In this document: piece after piece, positions 50,601 through 62,469 of the stretch
Layout: each line of letters opens with the position of its first letter
Numbering within the stretch: position 1 is the stretch's first letter
Assembly (NCBI GenBank): GCA_903813345.2
Contig: CAIIXF020000009.1
Span: 35,519,759-35,583,758, forward strand
Origin: Owenia fusiformis
Lineage: Eukaryota > Annelida > Polychaeta > Sabellida > Oweniidae
Length of the DNA stretch: 64,000 nucleotides
Direction of reading: 5' to 3'
Notes under the pieces: model-generated
Told to the model about the DNA's origin: nothing
What the model saw: the letters and a program-made list of their open reading frames with translations, nothing else
Database searches by the model: none
Translations under genes and position numbers: made by a program

Positions 50601-53600
50601 GTCATATAAAACTGTGATATATTGAAAGTAACAATGCATTGATTACGACACGTTGGAGTAAACATGACGATTAAAAACTATTAGCAGCGGTGGGATTCGA
50701 ACACGCCTCCGAAGAGACTGGTGCATTAAACCAGCGCCTTAGACCGCTCGGCCACGCTACCTTCCATACTAACGATGAACAGACACTATGATTAGTAAAG
50801 GCACCCTATTTTTGGCAAACAACCTTCGCTCACATTCGTACCTTGAATTAGTTTATTTAAAGTTGATAAAATTGATAAAAATTAATGGCAAGTGGGATTC
50901 GAACCCATGCCTCAATGAGACTGGTGCCTAAAACCAGCGCCTTAGACCGCTCGGCCACGCTACCTGCTACGTGTGATCGCTTGTGTTTATTTTTTCAACA
51001 GATGAATCATAGTGACATGATTATATCAATACGCATTGTATTGAAAAGCTCCTTTTCATTTCTCTTTTACATATAGTGTAGCTTACATTACACCCAGAGG
51101 CACACAATATATTTCTATTGTTATATTTTCCTTTTTTGTCTGATATATTGTTCATCATGTAGCAAAATACAAAGTAAGTTCAGAAATTAAGACTGCATTT
51201 ATTTTCATTAAGTTAATTTTGAAATCGGTTAAACAGTGACATCGTACATTTAAAGGGTATAACGGTATATTTTGTCACTGCACCTTATCGATGGTTAGAC
51301 GTGTGAACATGTTGGACATGTCAAGTCTTTGTGAATACGATACGTTGAAGTAAACATGACGATTAAAAACTATTGGCAGCGGTGGGATTCGAACCCACGC
51401 CTCCGAAGAGACTGGTGCCTTAAACCAGCGCCTTAGACCGCTCGGCCACGCTACCTTCCATACTGACGATGAATAAACACTATGATTCGTAAAGGCAATA
51501 AGACAACCTATTTTTGGCAAACATCTTTCGCTCACATTCGTACCTTGGACATGTCAAGTCTTTGGGTATATGATTTAGAACAAATTACTGCTCAACTGGC
51601 AGGACCTCCCCTAGTGGTAGGGCATGTCACTTATTTTTCTTCCTTCCTTCATGTTAATTTCCAATTCTAATAACTTATATTGGTACAATATCGCATGAAA
51701 TTTAAAGCCATCTGGTCACAGAAACTAAAGATCATGAATTCCTTGAAGAACAAAAACTCAAGAATCGCTCAGAACTATAACTAATTGTGATTTGCAATCA
51801 TCTTTTTTTAGAATTTAAATAAACAGATTAAATGTATTAATAAATTAATTTTGCGATATATATTTCAAAACATAATGGTTTAAGTCTATGTCTATGTCAC
51901 CTGTACGTTTTATTTGTATTTGTAAGATTAAACCTTTAGAACTTTGAACAAACACTTCGTTGAAGATAACCTTTTCATCTCTACGTTAGTATCCATTCTC
52001 AAAACATAAGACATCGATGTAAGAATTAAGTTGAGCTTTTATGATATTGCATACGCATTATTGTAAATCAAGTGTTTGACGCTCACAGAACTCGTGTAAC
52101 CTCATCAAATCTCATGTCACATGTACATTTTGTACTAAGGCGGAGTTAGTTTATAATGTCTGGCACGTTGATACCTTGAATGGTTCATGGGCAGTTTGAT
52201 TTGAAGACTGAAGCCAAAATCGAAGTACCAAAATATTTAGATGAATGCTGCATATCGATTCGAAATAGAATGAAGAACTATTGTTGTAACATATTATCTT
52301 GCAATAAAGAAAAAACGTTGATAAAAATAATGGCAGCGGTGGGATTCGAACCCACGCCTCAATGAGACTGGTGCCTAAAACCAGCGCCTTAGACCGCTCG
52401 GCCACGCTACCTCTTGGAACGCAGAAATTCTTTTGCTTATTTGAATGAAAAGGATGAATCATCGTGCTAATTGATAAGCACAGCGATTGATATTTGAGAT
52501 ACTTTACACTTTATAAAAAATAGCACTACCTATATAACACCCAGAGAAGTGAGATATTTTTAATTGTTATATAATGTTAATGTTAAAAATATTGAAAAAT
52601 GAAGACTTATTATATTTTCATTAAATCCATGAGAAAGATTCATCAAGTCATTCATGAAGTTAGTAATTAGTAACAGCAGGTGATTGTTGTCGGCTTTGTT
52701 TATTTGCGTTAATAGATATGTTAAATCATTGCCATCTATCATTGTATCAAAAAGTAACTTTCACCATACACTTCATACACTGTCAAAGGCATCGTGTTTT
52801 TAAAGTATTTTGGCAGCTGCCGATCATTCGAACCCATGCCTCCTAAAGCATTGCCGAAAACCGGACACACTTCCTCCCATACATACATACCTAATATTTA
52901 TTAAAATTCGAATCAAGGACAAGTGATCACGTTACCTGAACGTTTTAAACATTTAGCACTTTTTGTGGTGTTGGGTAATCTATGTATTTCGTGGGATACA
53001 AGTCCTAAATATCTAGACTTACTTATTGAAATAATTAATGATGGAATGTGTTTGAATATGAATGTTATTTAAACATTTAATTAGATATTGCTTTAAAAAA
53101 TCATAAGATGGTTAAAATTAATTGCGGCATTTTGTATTTCGATTGGTAAGAAAGCAGTCAATATGCATGTTTTGTTTCGGAAAGCAGTCAACGGTCAATA
53201 TGCATATTAAGTTTCAGGCGGCATGGCAGATGGGTGTGAAAAAAGATAATTTACAACTGCTATACTAGGGAAAATCAGAGAACTCATCGAGCATATGAAC
53301 TAACCTTAATGACGAAACTCTTTTCTATTTTTTCCTTCATTCCCATGGTTTCCGATAGAGCAGATAGAATTGTGGCACACCTGCAAAGTTAATGAACAAT
53401 CTTGGAATGTACCACCGATTCATGTACTTGAGTACAGAAGTAGTTTGTATAGACGTCAATAACCTTATTCATTGTTTCGTAGCATTTCAGGAAAATAGGA
53501 CACGTGATGAGTAACAGTTCCAGTGATCTGGTCTACACAAGTAATACTTTAATCAAAAAAATGTCATTCGCCTACCATTTGTTTACCCTGGCGTCTTCTG

Positions 53601-55462
53601 GTTTAAGTTCAAACGCCCTTTGCATTACTGCGTTAGCCTCGTCCAAAGTAGACTTGTGCTTCGACTTGTTCCCTTCTACTAAATGAACTAGAGCTACCGA
53701 ATGAATGAAACAAGCATATCTCCAAAGGAAATTGGCGTCGTCCTTGTACTGAAATGTAAAAGTTACAACGTTTTAGTACCCAGTAGAATGCCCGGGCCAG
53801 AATGACCATTCAAAATGAACAATAGTTCTATGGCTAGGTCTAATGTGTGACTGGATCTAGTGTCTTACATTGTCTTTATCTTTTGTCATGATGTCATAAA
53901 CATCTTGTGTCTGTTTTGGCGTTCCAGCCCAGGTGATGTCGTCAAGTTTGTTTGAAGTAAGAAGGTCCTCTAAAGATGGTGGCCATTCGCCATATGACTC
54001 CCCATCCCTATAAATATACAATTGACATCAATTAAAACTACACCGACATAAAATATGATGTAAGCAGATAAGAATATGGTACCAGAAAACGTTAGGAAAT
54101 ATGGAAGAGTAGACACAGGCATGGGAAAACAGTAGCAGTCCCCGATATCCAATTAATGATCCAAATTACAAAGAAACAAGGTCTTAAGCACGTCTTAACT
54201 CCACCCAAAATCCAGGAATCGTGTTCACAATCCACAGCCACAAGACAATGATTGAGACATTTCTTTAATACATCAATATAAGGTTCAAGAATATATTTCA
54301 TGGTCATCATTTCAATTTATTAAATTGTCTTTGAAATAATATGTTCATGACTTCAGAAGATTGTCCATGTTGTCTTAAATCCGACAATGGCTTAGCCTTT
54401 CAATACTTACGGGATTTTTGTGAAGTTCATTACACCAATAGCATCACCACACGTGTGAGTCTGAAACAATAAAACATCACCCGTTTCAATAAAGTGTATT
54501 TAAACAAACCATTTGGAAACTTCAAAATCAAGCATAAACGCTGGTAACTCCAACACAAACACTTTATTGTCTGGGTACCCAAATATGATGCTTCATCATG
54601 AAATATCATTTGATATTCATGTACTTTTCCAATATTTAAATGTTTATTTTCATTTCTCATGTTATAGGCTCTTATCTTCAGAGTAATATCATTTATGTTA
54701 TAATATTTATTGTACCGCTCTTAATGTGTTTCCATCTATTGGTTCTCTGATAGTTGTGCAGTCAAAATCGCCTCTTTGGCTCATCTTTAAGTTGTCACCT
54801 TCAATCGAATAGACAATCTGGAAAAGTATGAGTACAAAAAGCCATTTATTTGACAGTTGAAGATATAGTAAGTTAGTAGTCTTGGTATATTTTGGTAAAT
54901 GAAGAGATATGTGGTCTTCATGACTTACGTGAATTTGACGACCATCAACTGTCGTTTCTTCGAATTCCTTTCCAAGTTGAAATGTTGAAGTTGAACGTGT
55001 CCCAAATTTAGACACTTCTTTGATGGTCCATTTGTTGCCATCTTTGGATATGAAGTGAGCGACTTCGGTGTCACTAAGGATGTTATTTCGGAAATCTTTT
55101 GACACGCCTAAAAATATATAAACGAGACTAAATAACTAAAATTGAATATAACCATTTGGATCAAAATGTTGAAAGGCTATGATGTTTGTCTTTTCATCAT
55201 CATGACCAAACGCTCTACCAACGGGTCACTATGCCCAAACCCTCTACAGTGGGTCACGATACTTAAGTGCACTACCAATGGGTAACCTGGTCGATATATA
55301 GGCCTATACTTTAAAGTTGATAGACAATAATACAAGATAATCTATGATGAAAACAAGAGCATATATTGCATCTAGCCTACTAAGCTGTTACATACCTATT
55401 TTGAGGAGAAATTCCTCCATATTATTCAGACTCACGAGCCTCCATCGTCCTTCTACAGCCAT
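44644..55462 (-). CDS. FABP-RMDN fusion gene, copy 2 (11 coding exons, 382 aa)
   Basis: Exons: 55462-55396, 55107-54929, 54817-54716, 54460-54411, 54007-53869, 53748-53576, 53380-53305, 46194-46117, 45492-45343, 45015-44935, 44697-44644 (1149 nt). All have GT..AG borders, matching phases and open frames. The FABP part keeps [18 protein letters not shown] and [13 protein letters not shown]; the RMDN part keeps [29 protein letters not shown] and [10 protein letters not shown]. Against copy 1 there are scattered replacements (for example VSKDF for LSKGF), E7 is one codon shorter, and the terminal exon is one codon longer (ends LLSKHKK). Its 7-kb E7-E8 intron carries the densest tRNA-Leu cluster and a TTAA-flanked element. 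Transcription could continue to tail cassettes III and II, offering alternative C-termini. The role is inferred: binding a fatty acid-like ligand together with an RMDN-type TPR scaffold. The model is made by eye, without transcripts. Confidence 0.8.
46681..46760 (-). pseudogene. tRNA-Leu(AAG) with 1-base loss in the T arm
   Basis: 80 bases where intact copies have 81. The T arm reads GTGGCTCGAAT rather than GTGGGTTCGAAT, which damages the B box. The rest is intact. Confidence 0.75.
47117..47185 (-). pseudogene. tRNA-Leu(AAG) truncated at its 3' end
   Basis: The 5' two thirds are intact. Inside the T arm the sequence switches to spacer that otherwise stands near 8931-8945 (TTTGCATTCGTTTGA). 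The join lies in a short TTCG/TTTGA match, pointing to a crossover between unit copies. Confidence 0.8.
47838..47917 (-). tRNA. tRNA-Leu, anticodon UAG
   Basis: 80 bases, all stems intact, anticodon UAG, T5 terminator. Confidence 0.95.
48334..48358 (-). pseudogene. tRNA-Leu relic, 3' part, split by an insertion
   Basis: T-arm remnant that continues at 50395-50426 after removal of the TTAA element between them. Confidence 0.65.
48363..50390. mobile_element. 2.03-kb TTAA-flanked TIR element inserted in a tRNA relic
   Basis: TTAA at 48359-48362 and 50391-50394. Perfect 18-bp TIRs GGATATACCAGTGTAACC. Removing it rejoins the two halves of a tRNA-Leu relic. The TTAA duplication is typical of piggyBac-like transposition. 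No transposase frame remains (the longest minus-strand frame, 50177-49869, is unlike any family I know). Confidence 0.88.
50395..50426 (-). pseudogene. tRNA-Leu relic, 5' part
   Basis: Contains the rearranged 5' end (GCGTGGCCGAGCGGTC on the minus strand); partner of 48334-48358. The flanking CTCTCGCACATACGTGA matches the flank of the 36835 relic. Confidence 0.65.
50683..50761 (-). pseudogene. tRNA-Leu-derived copy with anticodon AAT
   Basis: 79 bases, two bases missing from the T stem. The anticodon loop reads TTAATGC, so the former AAG has become AAT (an isoleucine-type anticodon). T-arm damage makes function unlikely. Confidence 0.75.
50887..50964 (-). pseudogene. tRNA-Leu(UAG) with 2-base loss at the acceptor end
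   Basis: 78 bases. The 3' acceptor strand reads CACTTGCC in place of CACCGCTGCC, so the acceptor stem cannot pair fully. One T-stem base is also changed. Anticodon UAG is kept. Confidence 0.75.
51375..51455 (-). tRNA. tRNA-Leu, anticodon AAG
   Basis: 81 bases, same as 1038 and 9075 throughout. T5 terminator. Confidence 0.95.
52332..52411 (-). tRNA. tRNA-Leu, anticodon UAG
   Basis: 80 bases, same as 9854 throughout. T5 terminator. It is the tRNA gene nearest to E7 of copy 2. Confidence 0.95.
52811..52862 (-). pseudogene. tRNA-Leu relic (3' half)
   Basis: Near copy of the 10730-10782 relic, at the same distance upstream of the minisatellite site and E7. Confidence 0.6.
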
Positions 55463-56879
55463 GTTCCTGTGCCTAGGACGTACGAACTCTTACCAGATTT
55501 ACTCCCTTTCACTCTATCACTGGACAAGCTGTCGATCAGCTGCTGTTACAGAACCGGGAAATTCGAAGACAACGGCGTTTAATATTATCACCTAACCACT
55601 TTCATTATTGGCTACAGCTCTCCCTTGTTGTGGATTTTGCCGATAGTACAATCCTGAAATACCAAAACAATATTGAATGTAGAGGATTGACGATCATCCA
55701 AGTCTTACATAGGCCAAACTTCAAGTTCAGCCTCTGTTCTTAAGATTACAACTGTATTCGTTATTTGTGTATAATATTCTATCTACAAAACACTTAACAT
55801 CCAAAACTAATCAATGGTGTACTATATGTTGTAATTCACAGAGAAAATACTACAATTTACAAAAGTCCTCATTCATTTCACTTTGGGACTATTAGTTTAT
55901 CTTATATTGTATAACTTTGTCGGTACACCCATTTTAGTTTACGTGTAAGATAAGGTCTAGGCCCGAGGACATGGAAGGCCCATGGAAATAATGTTTTTTA
56001 AACCAGGTCGAAATTCGAGAGACTTTGCATTAGTTCAGCAGACTAACGGCGAATATGTATTAATCAGTGTAGCCCTTGCGAGTACCCAGCGCGGATCGGT
56101 CCATCAAAGCAACAATTGCAAAATGAAAACCGTGGGTCATACTGAGTTTAAACTTTAAAGCCTAGAAGATGACTGTTAAGAACAAGACGGGACTATTAGA
56201 GTTTGCCCCCTCCGTGTTTTCAGAAGTTAGTCTTGCTATATTTTTCAAGTTTGCAGGGTGTCGGGTTGAAGTTCGGAACGATGAGGTCATGTTGATAAAC
56301 ATTATTGTGGTAATCGTTATCATAACCTTTGAATCATATTAACAGCTCAAACTCGTGATCGGCTACCCTTTTCATTCGTTCGACTTAACTTCTTAAAAGA
56401 GAGCTTCGTCCTTTGTATTCGTTCGATTTCGCTTCTTAAAAGAGAGCTAGTTTTTTCCTTTGCATCGTCCCGCATTAGGTTCCTGACCTGCCAACCTATC
56501 GTTTCTAGAGAACGTCCATGCCTATATTTACAAACAATGAAAATTACGTATTTGTGATAAAATTGATTTGTATTTGTAATATTGATAACTGGACAAAATA
56601 CCAGACTCTGGTCAGATAAATGTACATGAATCAAGCTTTATTATACCTAAATAGTCTACTTCAATACCCGTACGTATACTGCAGCTTCCTGTTAATTGAA
56701 TACTATGCTGACAATTTCGATTTCGATACATAGTAGAATTCTTTCTGAAGAATTTCATGCATGTTTTAGTTCCAAACGAGCTTGTTTAAAATATATATCA
56801 AAAATCTGCTATAGAACTATCAATGGCATATTACATGCTGCGGTGCTTTTACACTAAAATGGTTTCTTGCGAGTTCATG
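55463..56879. other. region upstream of fusion copy 2, no gene seen
   Basis: The first 220 bp match the upstream region of copy 1 and should include the promoter; similarity ends near 55680. Positions 56371-56455 hold a doubled motif (ATTCGTTCGA..TTCTTAAAAGAGAGCT) that also occurs once near 8938-8968. No gene. Confidence 0.5.
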
Positions 56880-56990
56880 TTTGTTCAATTCCTCAATGAG
56901 TAAAGCATTTTTCACACATTTGACACAAAATGAACACTCACCAGAATGTACCAGTACATGTTTATTCAAATTACTCTCATTATTAAAACC
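56880..56990 (-). pseudogene. C2H2 zinc-finger remnant
   Basis: The plus strand shows the reversed finger linker and CXXC words of the cluster at 60.8-62.5 kb (for example CTCACCAGAATGTACCAGTA), with stops. It is cut off by the TIR element at 56991. Confidence 0.6.
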
Positions 56991-57863
56991 ATACCTGCCA
57001 ACCTACCGTATTTTTACGGGAATATACCGTAAAATTTTCGTTTTTCCCTAAAAAATGACAAACTACCGTAAAAATTAACAATTTTTTCCGTAAAAACTAC
57101 CGTAAAAAATCTACCGTAATTTTACCGAAATCTATCGTAAAATATTTCATTATGATTCGATTTTTTCTATAAAAACGGCCGTAAAATATGCCGTAAATAT
57201 TTGGAAATCGACCGTATTTCTGCTAAAATTAACAACTATTCTTGTTCAAACTACCGTAAAATCTACCATTATAATTTGGAAATTCTGAAAAATTGTAGTC
57301 TTCCCGTATTGCCCCTGTAATATTCCATTACCAACCCGAAAATAAATAGGTGTCGGCAGGTCTTTGACAGTGGTTATTGCGTACTTATATAAGTGAGCTG
57401 GCATGTAATCAGTCAACACACTGGGGAGTATCGTGATGCAAAAGAAGTGTTTTTGCATCAACTACCACAGGTTCTACTGTAGTTATAAAAACACTGAAGT
57501 GTTCAAATTGTTAGTCTGTTAATGAAAAAGTTCCATGAATGCTGTGTTAGAAAAAAATACTTTATCCTTTATTATTAAGTGTGTCAAAATTTGCGCAAAA
57601 TAGTTTTTTAAGATCTACCGCAAAAACTACCGCATTTTTTCAAAATCTTCTGTAAAAACTATCGCATTTTATAAATCTACCGTAAAACTACCGCATTTTT
57701 AAAAATCTTCCGCAAAACTAGTTTTTTTCAAAAACCTACCGCAAAAACTACCGCATTTTTTCAAAATCTACCGTAAAACTACCGCATTTTTCAAAATCTT
57801 CCGCAAAAATACCGCAATTCACAAAAATCTACCGCAAATTTTAGGTCTTAGGTTGGCAGGTAT
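56991..57863. mobile_element. TIR element full of CTACCGTAAAA-type repeats
   Basis: Ends ATACCTGCCAACCT and AGGTTGGCAGGTAT. Between them are irregular tandem words of CTACCGTAAAAA and CTACCGCATTTTTCAAAAT. No sizeable coding frame. It interrupts a zinc-finger remnant. Confidence 0.7.
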
Positions 57864-58460
57864 CTGCCCTTACCGACCTCTTTTTACAACTCAATATCCA
57901 TCCTCTCTTTAACGATAGCACCCATATTTTTGGTCACATTCAAGTTAGCAGTGTTTCCAGGATACTGATTTTAACTAATTTTGGCCAAACACTAAATTTT
58001 GAAATGCCTGTAACTTTTTCCCATTTCTGAGTTGAACGATGATACTTGGCAAATCAATGTAACTTTGGATGGGCTTTAAAATGATATATGACACATACTA
58101 TGGGAACATTGGTGTATGTCTGCCTAGGGGGGGGGCATACTTTCGGGACACCCTGTATATGAAGTTTTTCATGCTCCTACAAGGACTTGTTCATTACATA
58201 TTTTTAACCTTAATGATTTCACTCTGGTTAGTATCAAGCTAAGGTAACGGCCGTAACCTTCGCATCTAAGATGGCGGGTCACCGGGGTGATAATTGTCGA
58301 TTTCGTTATTTTCATTTTCATTGAAATAAACCACTTTAAAGTTGACATAATGCTTTGATACTTGAACTATATCAGGCTTATATGATTTGGAAACTCTGCA
58401 GTATGATCATATGTTCATATATCATGCGTAGGCCCCACAGTTCAACGATATCTACCACCG
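57864..58460. other. no gene seen
   Basis: AT-rich DNA. One isolated MITE-like end (GGGACACCCTGTATA near 58138) has no visible partner. Confidence 0.4.
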
Positions 58461-58870
58461 CTTAATTAAAAGAGGAACTTAAGTAAAAACATTTATTAAA
58501 ACATTTCACACTTAAAATGTCTCTCTCCTCTCCAGTATGTATAAATAAGTTTATGCCTACTTGATTGACTATTTTGTTGAAAGTACCTCGCACAAATTTT
58601 ACACTGAAATATTTTCTCAATAGTGTGTATTTGTAAATATCTATTGAAACTATTAACATTTTTTAATAATTTACACTATAACGGTTTCTCACTAGTAGTA
58701 ACAAAGTAGTTACTTTTCATGCCTTTAATATTCCTACAATGAGTAAAGTATTTCTAACAATTTTTAAACTTGAATGGTTTCCAACCAAAATGTACCACGA
58801 CATCTTTATTCTTTACTCTTAAGTTCAAAACATTATAAAACATTTTCAACTTAACTAAATTGAATTTTAA
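58461..58870 (-). pseudogene. degenerate C2H2 fingers
   Basis: Resembles 60905-61110, the last fingers of the main zinc-finger pseudogene, but with stops and shifts throughout. A decayed partial duplicate. Confidence 0.6.
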
Positions 58871-60780
58871 TTGGTTCTCATTAATATTCTCACCAGTATG
58901 TACTCATGCCTCAATATCTAAACTTCACGTTTTAACTGCTTCTCATAAGTTCAATGCTTATCTAAATTACTCTTATTAATTTTCTCACCAGTATGTACTC
59001 ATGTATCAATATCTAAACTTCACATTTTAATTGCTTCTCATAAGTACAATGCTTATTTAAATTACTCTTATTAATTTCACATCTTACACTTAAATGATTT
59101 CTCACCAGTATGTACTCATGTATCAATATCTAAACTTCATATTTTAATTGCTTTTCATAAGTACAATGATTATTTAAATTACTCTTATTAATCACACATT
59201 TTACACTTAAATGATTTCTCACCAGTATGTACTCATGCTTCAATATCTAAACTTCACATTTTAATTGCTTCTCATAAGTACAATGCTTATTTAAATTACT
59301 CTTATTAATCACACATTTTACACTTAAATGATTTCTCACCAGTATGTACTCATGCTTCAATATCTTAACTTAACATTTTAATTGCTTCTCATAAGTACAA
59401 TGCTTATTTAAATTACTCTTATTAATTACACATTTTACACTTAAATGATTTCTCACCAGTATGTACTCATGCTTCAATATCTAAACTTCACATTTTAATT
59501 GCTTCTCGTAAGTACAATGCTTATTTAAATGACTCTAATCAATTTTCTCACCAGTATGTACATGTATCAATATCTAAACTTCACATCTTAATTGCTTCTC
59601 ATTAGTACAATGCTTATTTAAATTACTCTTATTAATCACACAATTTACACTTAAATGATTTCTCACCAGTATATACTCATGCTTCAATATCTAAACTTCA
59701 CATTTTAATTGCTTCTCATAATTACAATGCTTATTTAAATTACCCTTATTAATTTCACATTTTACACTTAAATGATTTCTCACCAGTATGTACTCATGTA
59801 TCAATATCTAAACTTCACATTTCAATTGCTTCTCATAAGTACAATGCTTATTTAAATTACACTTATTAATTTCACATTTTACACTTAAAGTGTCTCACAT
59901 ATTCGATCAAAAATTGCCATGCAAACATGTTAGTCTACTTTACTGGCCCCCCTTGCTGTAACAAGGAACACAAAACACATTAAAACGTAAACATAAACCA
60001 ATTAGTCACTTCACTATGCAAGTGAGGGGTGTTACGCTGTTAGCATGGACTAACACAATATCAGTGGTCATACTGTGTCAACTTAGTAACCCTTGCATAT
60101 CGTGCTCACTCAAGTATTGAATAATTTTTTATGATCTAAATGTTTGTGGTTTATAAAATAATGTGATATATTTTAGTTAGAAATACATTAATTAATATAT
60201 TCATTCTGTACTTCATGTGTACTGTTATTTTTAGTGCTGTATTTATCGATATAATTTCACGTATTAAAATCATATTTCCCAGCAATGACTTCAAATTCGG
60301 AACCACACCCATATCACATTTTCTTCAGTAACTCCAAACATGTGTAAACATTGACCATGTGCATATAAATTCAGATTTCACGAGCTCTTTCCTATTCGAG
60401 TACCTCATACACCCCTGCATGGATTTGAGTTGGATTCGCCTTTTATACGTGAGCCGACACACTCGCAAACGCTGATTGGATAAAGATTGCGAGAATCTTT
60501 AAATGATTTCTCACCAGTATGTACTCATGTATCAATATCTAAACTTCACATTTTAATTGCTTCTCATAAGTACAATGCTTATTTAAATTACTCTTGTTAA
60601 TTTCACATTTTACACTTAAATGATTTCTCACCAGTATGTACTCATGTATCAATATCTAAACTTAACATTTTAATTGCTTCTCGTAAGTACAATGCTTATT
60701 TAAATTACTCTTAGGTTCAAAATATTTATCACACATTTTAATGATTTCTCACCAGTATGCACTCCAGCATGAATATCTAA
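58871..60780 (-). repeat. tandem array of 95-118-bp units derived from zinc fingers
   Basis: About 11 units, each with CTCACCAGTATGTACTCATG, AATATCTAAACTTCACAT and TGCTTATTTAAATTACTCTT; start points advance mostly by 117-118 bp, sometimes by 95. On the minus strand a unit reads as pieces of one to two C2H2 fingers with stops in all frames. The array is split by the TTAA element at 59889-60498. Confidence 0.8.
59889..60498. mobile_element. 610-bp TTAA-flanked insertion
   Basis: TTAA at 59885-59888 and 60499-60502. Other array units show the uninterrupted CACTTAAATGATTT. Ends AGTGTCTCAC and the complement of AGATTCTCGC are only loosely inverted. No coding frame. Confidence 0.65.
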
Positions 60781-60789
60781 AGGAATATG

Positions 60790-62469
60790 TCACTTAAAAC
60801 TGCACATTTTATGCTTCTCATTCATGTCATTAGTATGAAGTTTTTCATGCTCCTTCAAGGAACACTTTTGATTGAAACATTTATCACATATTTTACACTT
60901 AAATGGTTTCTGTCCAGTATGTATAATTTTATGCCTATTTAAAGAGGAACTTTGGTTGAAATGCTTACCACATACTTTACACTTAAATGGTTTCTCTCCA
61001 GTATGTATAACTTCATGCTTCTTTAATTGACTACTTCGTGGAAAGCACATTGCACAAATTTTACTCTGAAATGTTTTCTCAAGAGTGTGCATTTGTACAT
61101 GTTTATTGAAGGTTTTACTACGATTAAAATATTTCACACAAACTTTACACTTGAATGGTTTCTCATTCTTATGTACTTGTTCATGTCTCTTTAAATTTCT
61201 ACTGTGAGTGAAGCATTTTTTCACAAAGTTTACAGTTAAATTGTTTTTCACCAGAATGTACCAGTAAATGATTATTCAAATTACTCTTATGATTAAAACA
61301 TTTTTCACAAGTTTTGCACTTAAATGGTCTCTGATCAATGTGTATTCGTTGATGCTGTTTTGAATTGCTCCTATCATTGAAATATTTTTCACAAGTTTGG
61401 CACTTGAAGAGTTCCTCACCAGTGTGTATTTGTTCATACTTGATTAAATTGCTTCTATTATTAAAAGATTTCTCATAAATTTTACACTTATATTGCATTT
61501 CACTGGTATGTACTTTTTCATGCTTTTTTAAATTCTTATGATGAGTAAAACATTTTTCACAAATTTTACACTTGAATGGGTTTTCACCAGAATGTACCAG
61601 TAAATGTTTATTCAAATTACTATCATGATTAAAACATTTTTTTACAAATTTCACACTTGTATGGTTTTTCACCAGAATGTACCAGTAGATGTTTGTTTAA
61701 ATTACTCTTATTGTTAAAACATTTTTCACAAAGTTTACACTTGAATGGTTTTTCACCAGAATGTACCAATACATGTTTATTTAAATTACTCCTATTGTTA
61801 AAACATTTTTTCACAAATTTTACACTTGAATGGTTTTTCACCAGAATGTACCAGTAAATGTTTATTTAAATTACTCTTATTGTTAAAAAAAAATTCATAA
61901 ATTTTACACTTGAATGGTTTTTCACCAAAATGTACCAGTACATGTTTATTTAATAACTCTTATTATTAAAACATTTTTCACAAATTTTACATCTACATGG
62001 CTTGTTACAAGTATGAATAAATTTTTGTCTTTTTAAATGAACAATATCAGTAAAAGAGCTCTCACAATCTTTGCACTTATATGATTTTTCTTTAGCATAA
62101 ATTCTGACACACTCGTTCAATTCACTATAGCTTACAGCTTTTTCCATTTCATCTGAATTAGGTTCAACAGCAAATACAGAGTTTCCAATTATAGTTTCCA
62201 TTTTCACTTCATTGTTATAATCAGGAGCAACTTTGGGTTGTTTATCAAAAGTGTAATATTAATTTCCTCAGGTTCATCTTTTATTGTTGGAATGGTAAAG
62301 TTTGAACCTTCTTGTTCATTTTCTGGTTCAACTTTCACCTCAACTCTTAAATCACACTTATATCCTTCATTGGCTATAATATCACTTAGTTCATTTTTAT
62401 GTTTTTGATGGAGCTTGCTTCATCAGAACTTGGTTCTTCTTTTGGATGTTGAAGACATAAAGACTCCAT
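60790..62469 (-). pseudogene. C2H2 zinc-finger gene with multiple frameshifts
   Basis: Starts MESLCLQHPKEEPSSDEASS at 62469, followed by an acidic stretch (VEVKVEPENEQ, TIKDEPEE) and then about 15 C2H2 units with HSGEKPFKC or HTGEKPFKC linkers, ending at the TAA at 60792-60790. Such proteins are nuclear DNA-binding regulators. The frame breaks at least six times: twice in the N-terminal part (about 62405 and 62256), near 61955, and at extra A bases in the repeated TGTGAAAAATGTTTT motif (about 61803, 61640, 61225). Fingers 3, 8 and 13 have lost a zinc-binding cysteine. The remaining open pieces are 62207-61950, 61841-61629, 61672-61199 and 61251-60790. Either a recent pseudogene or homopolymer errors; lost cysteines favour decay. 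Confidence 0.8.
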
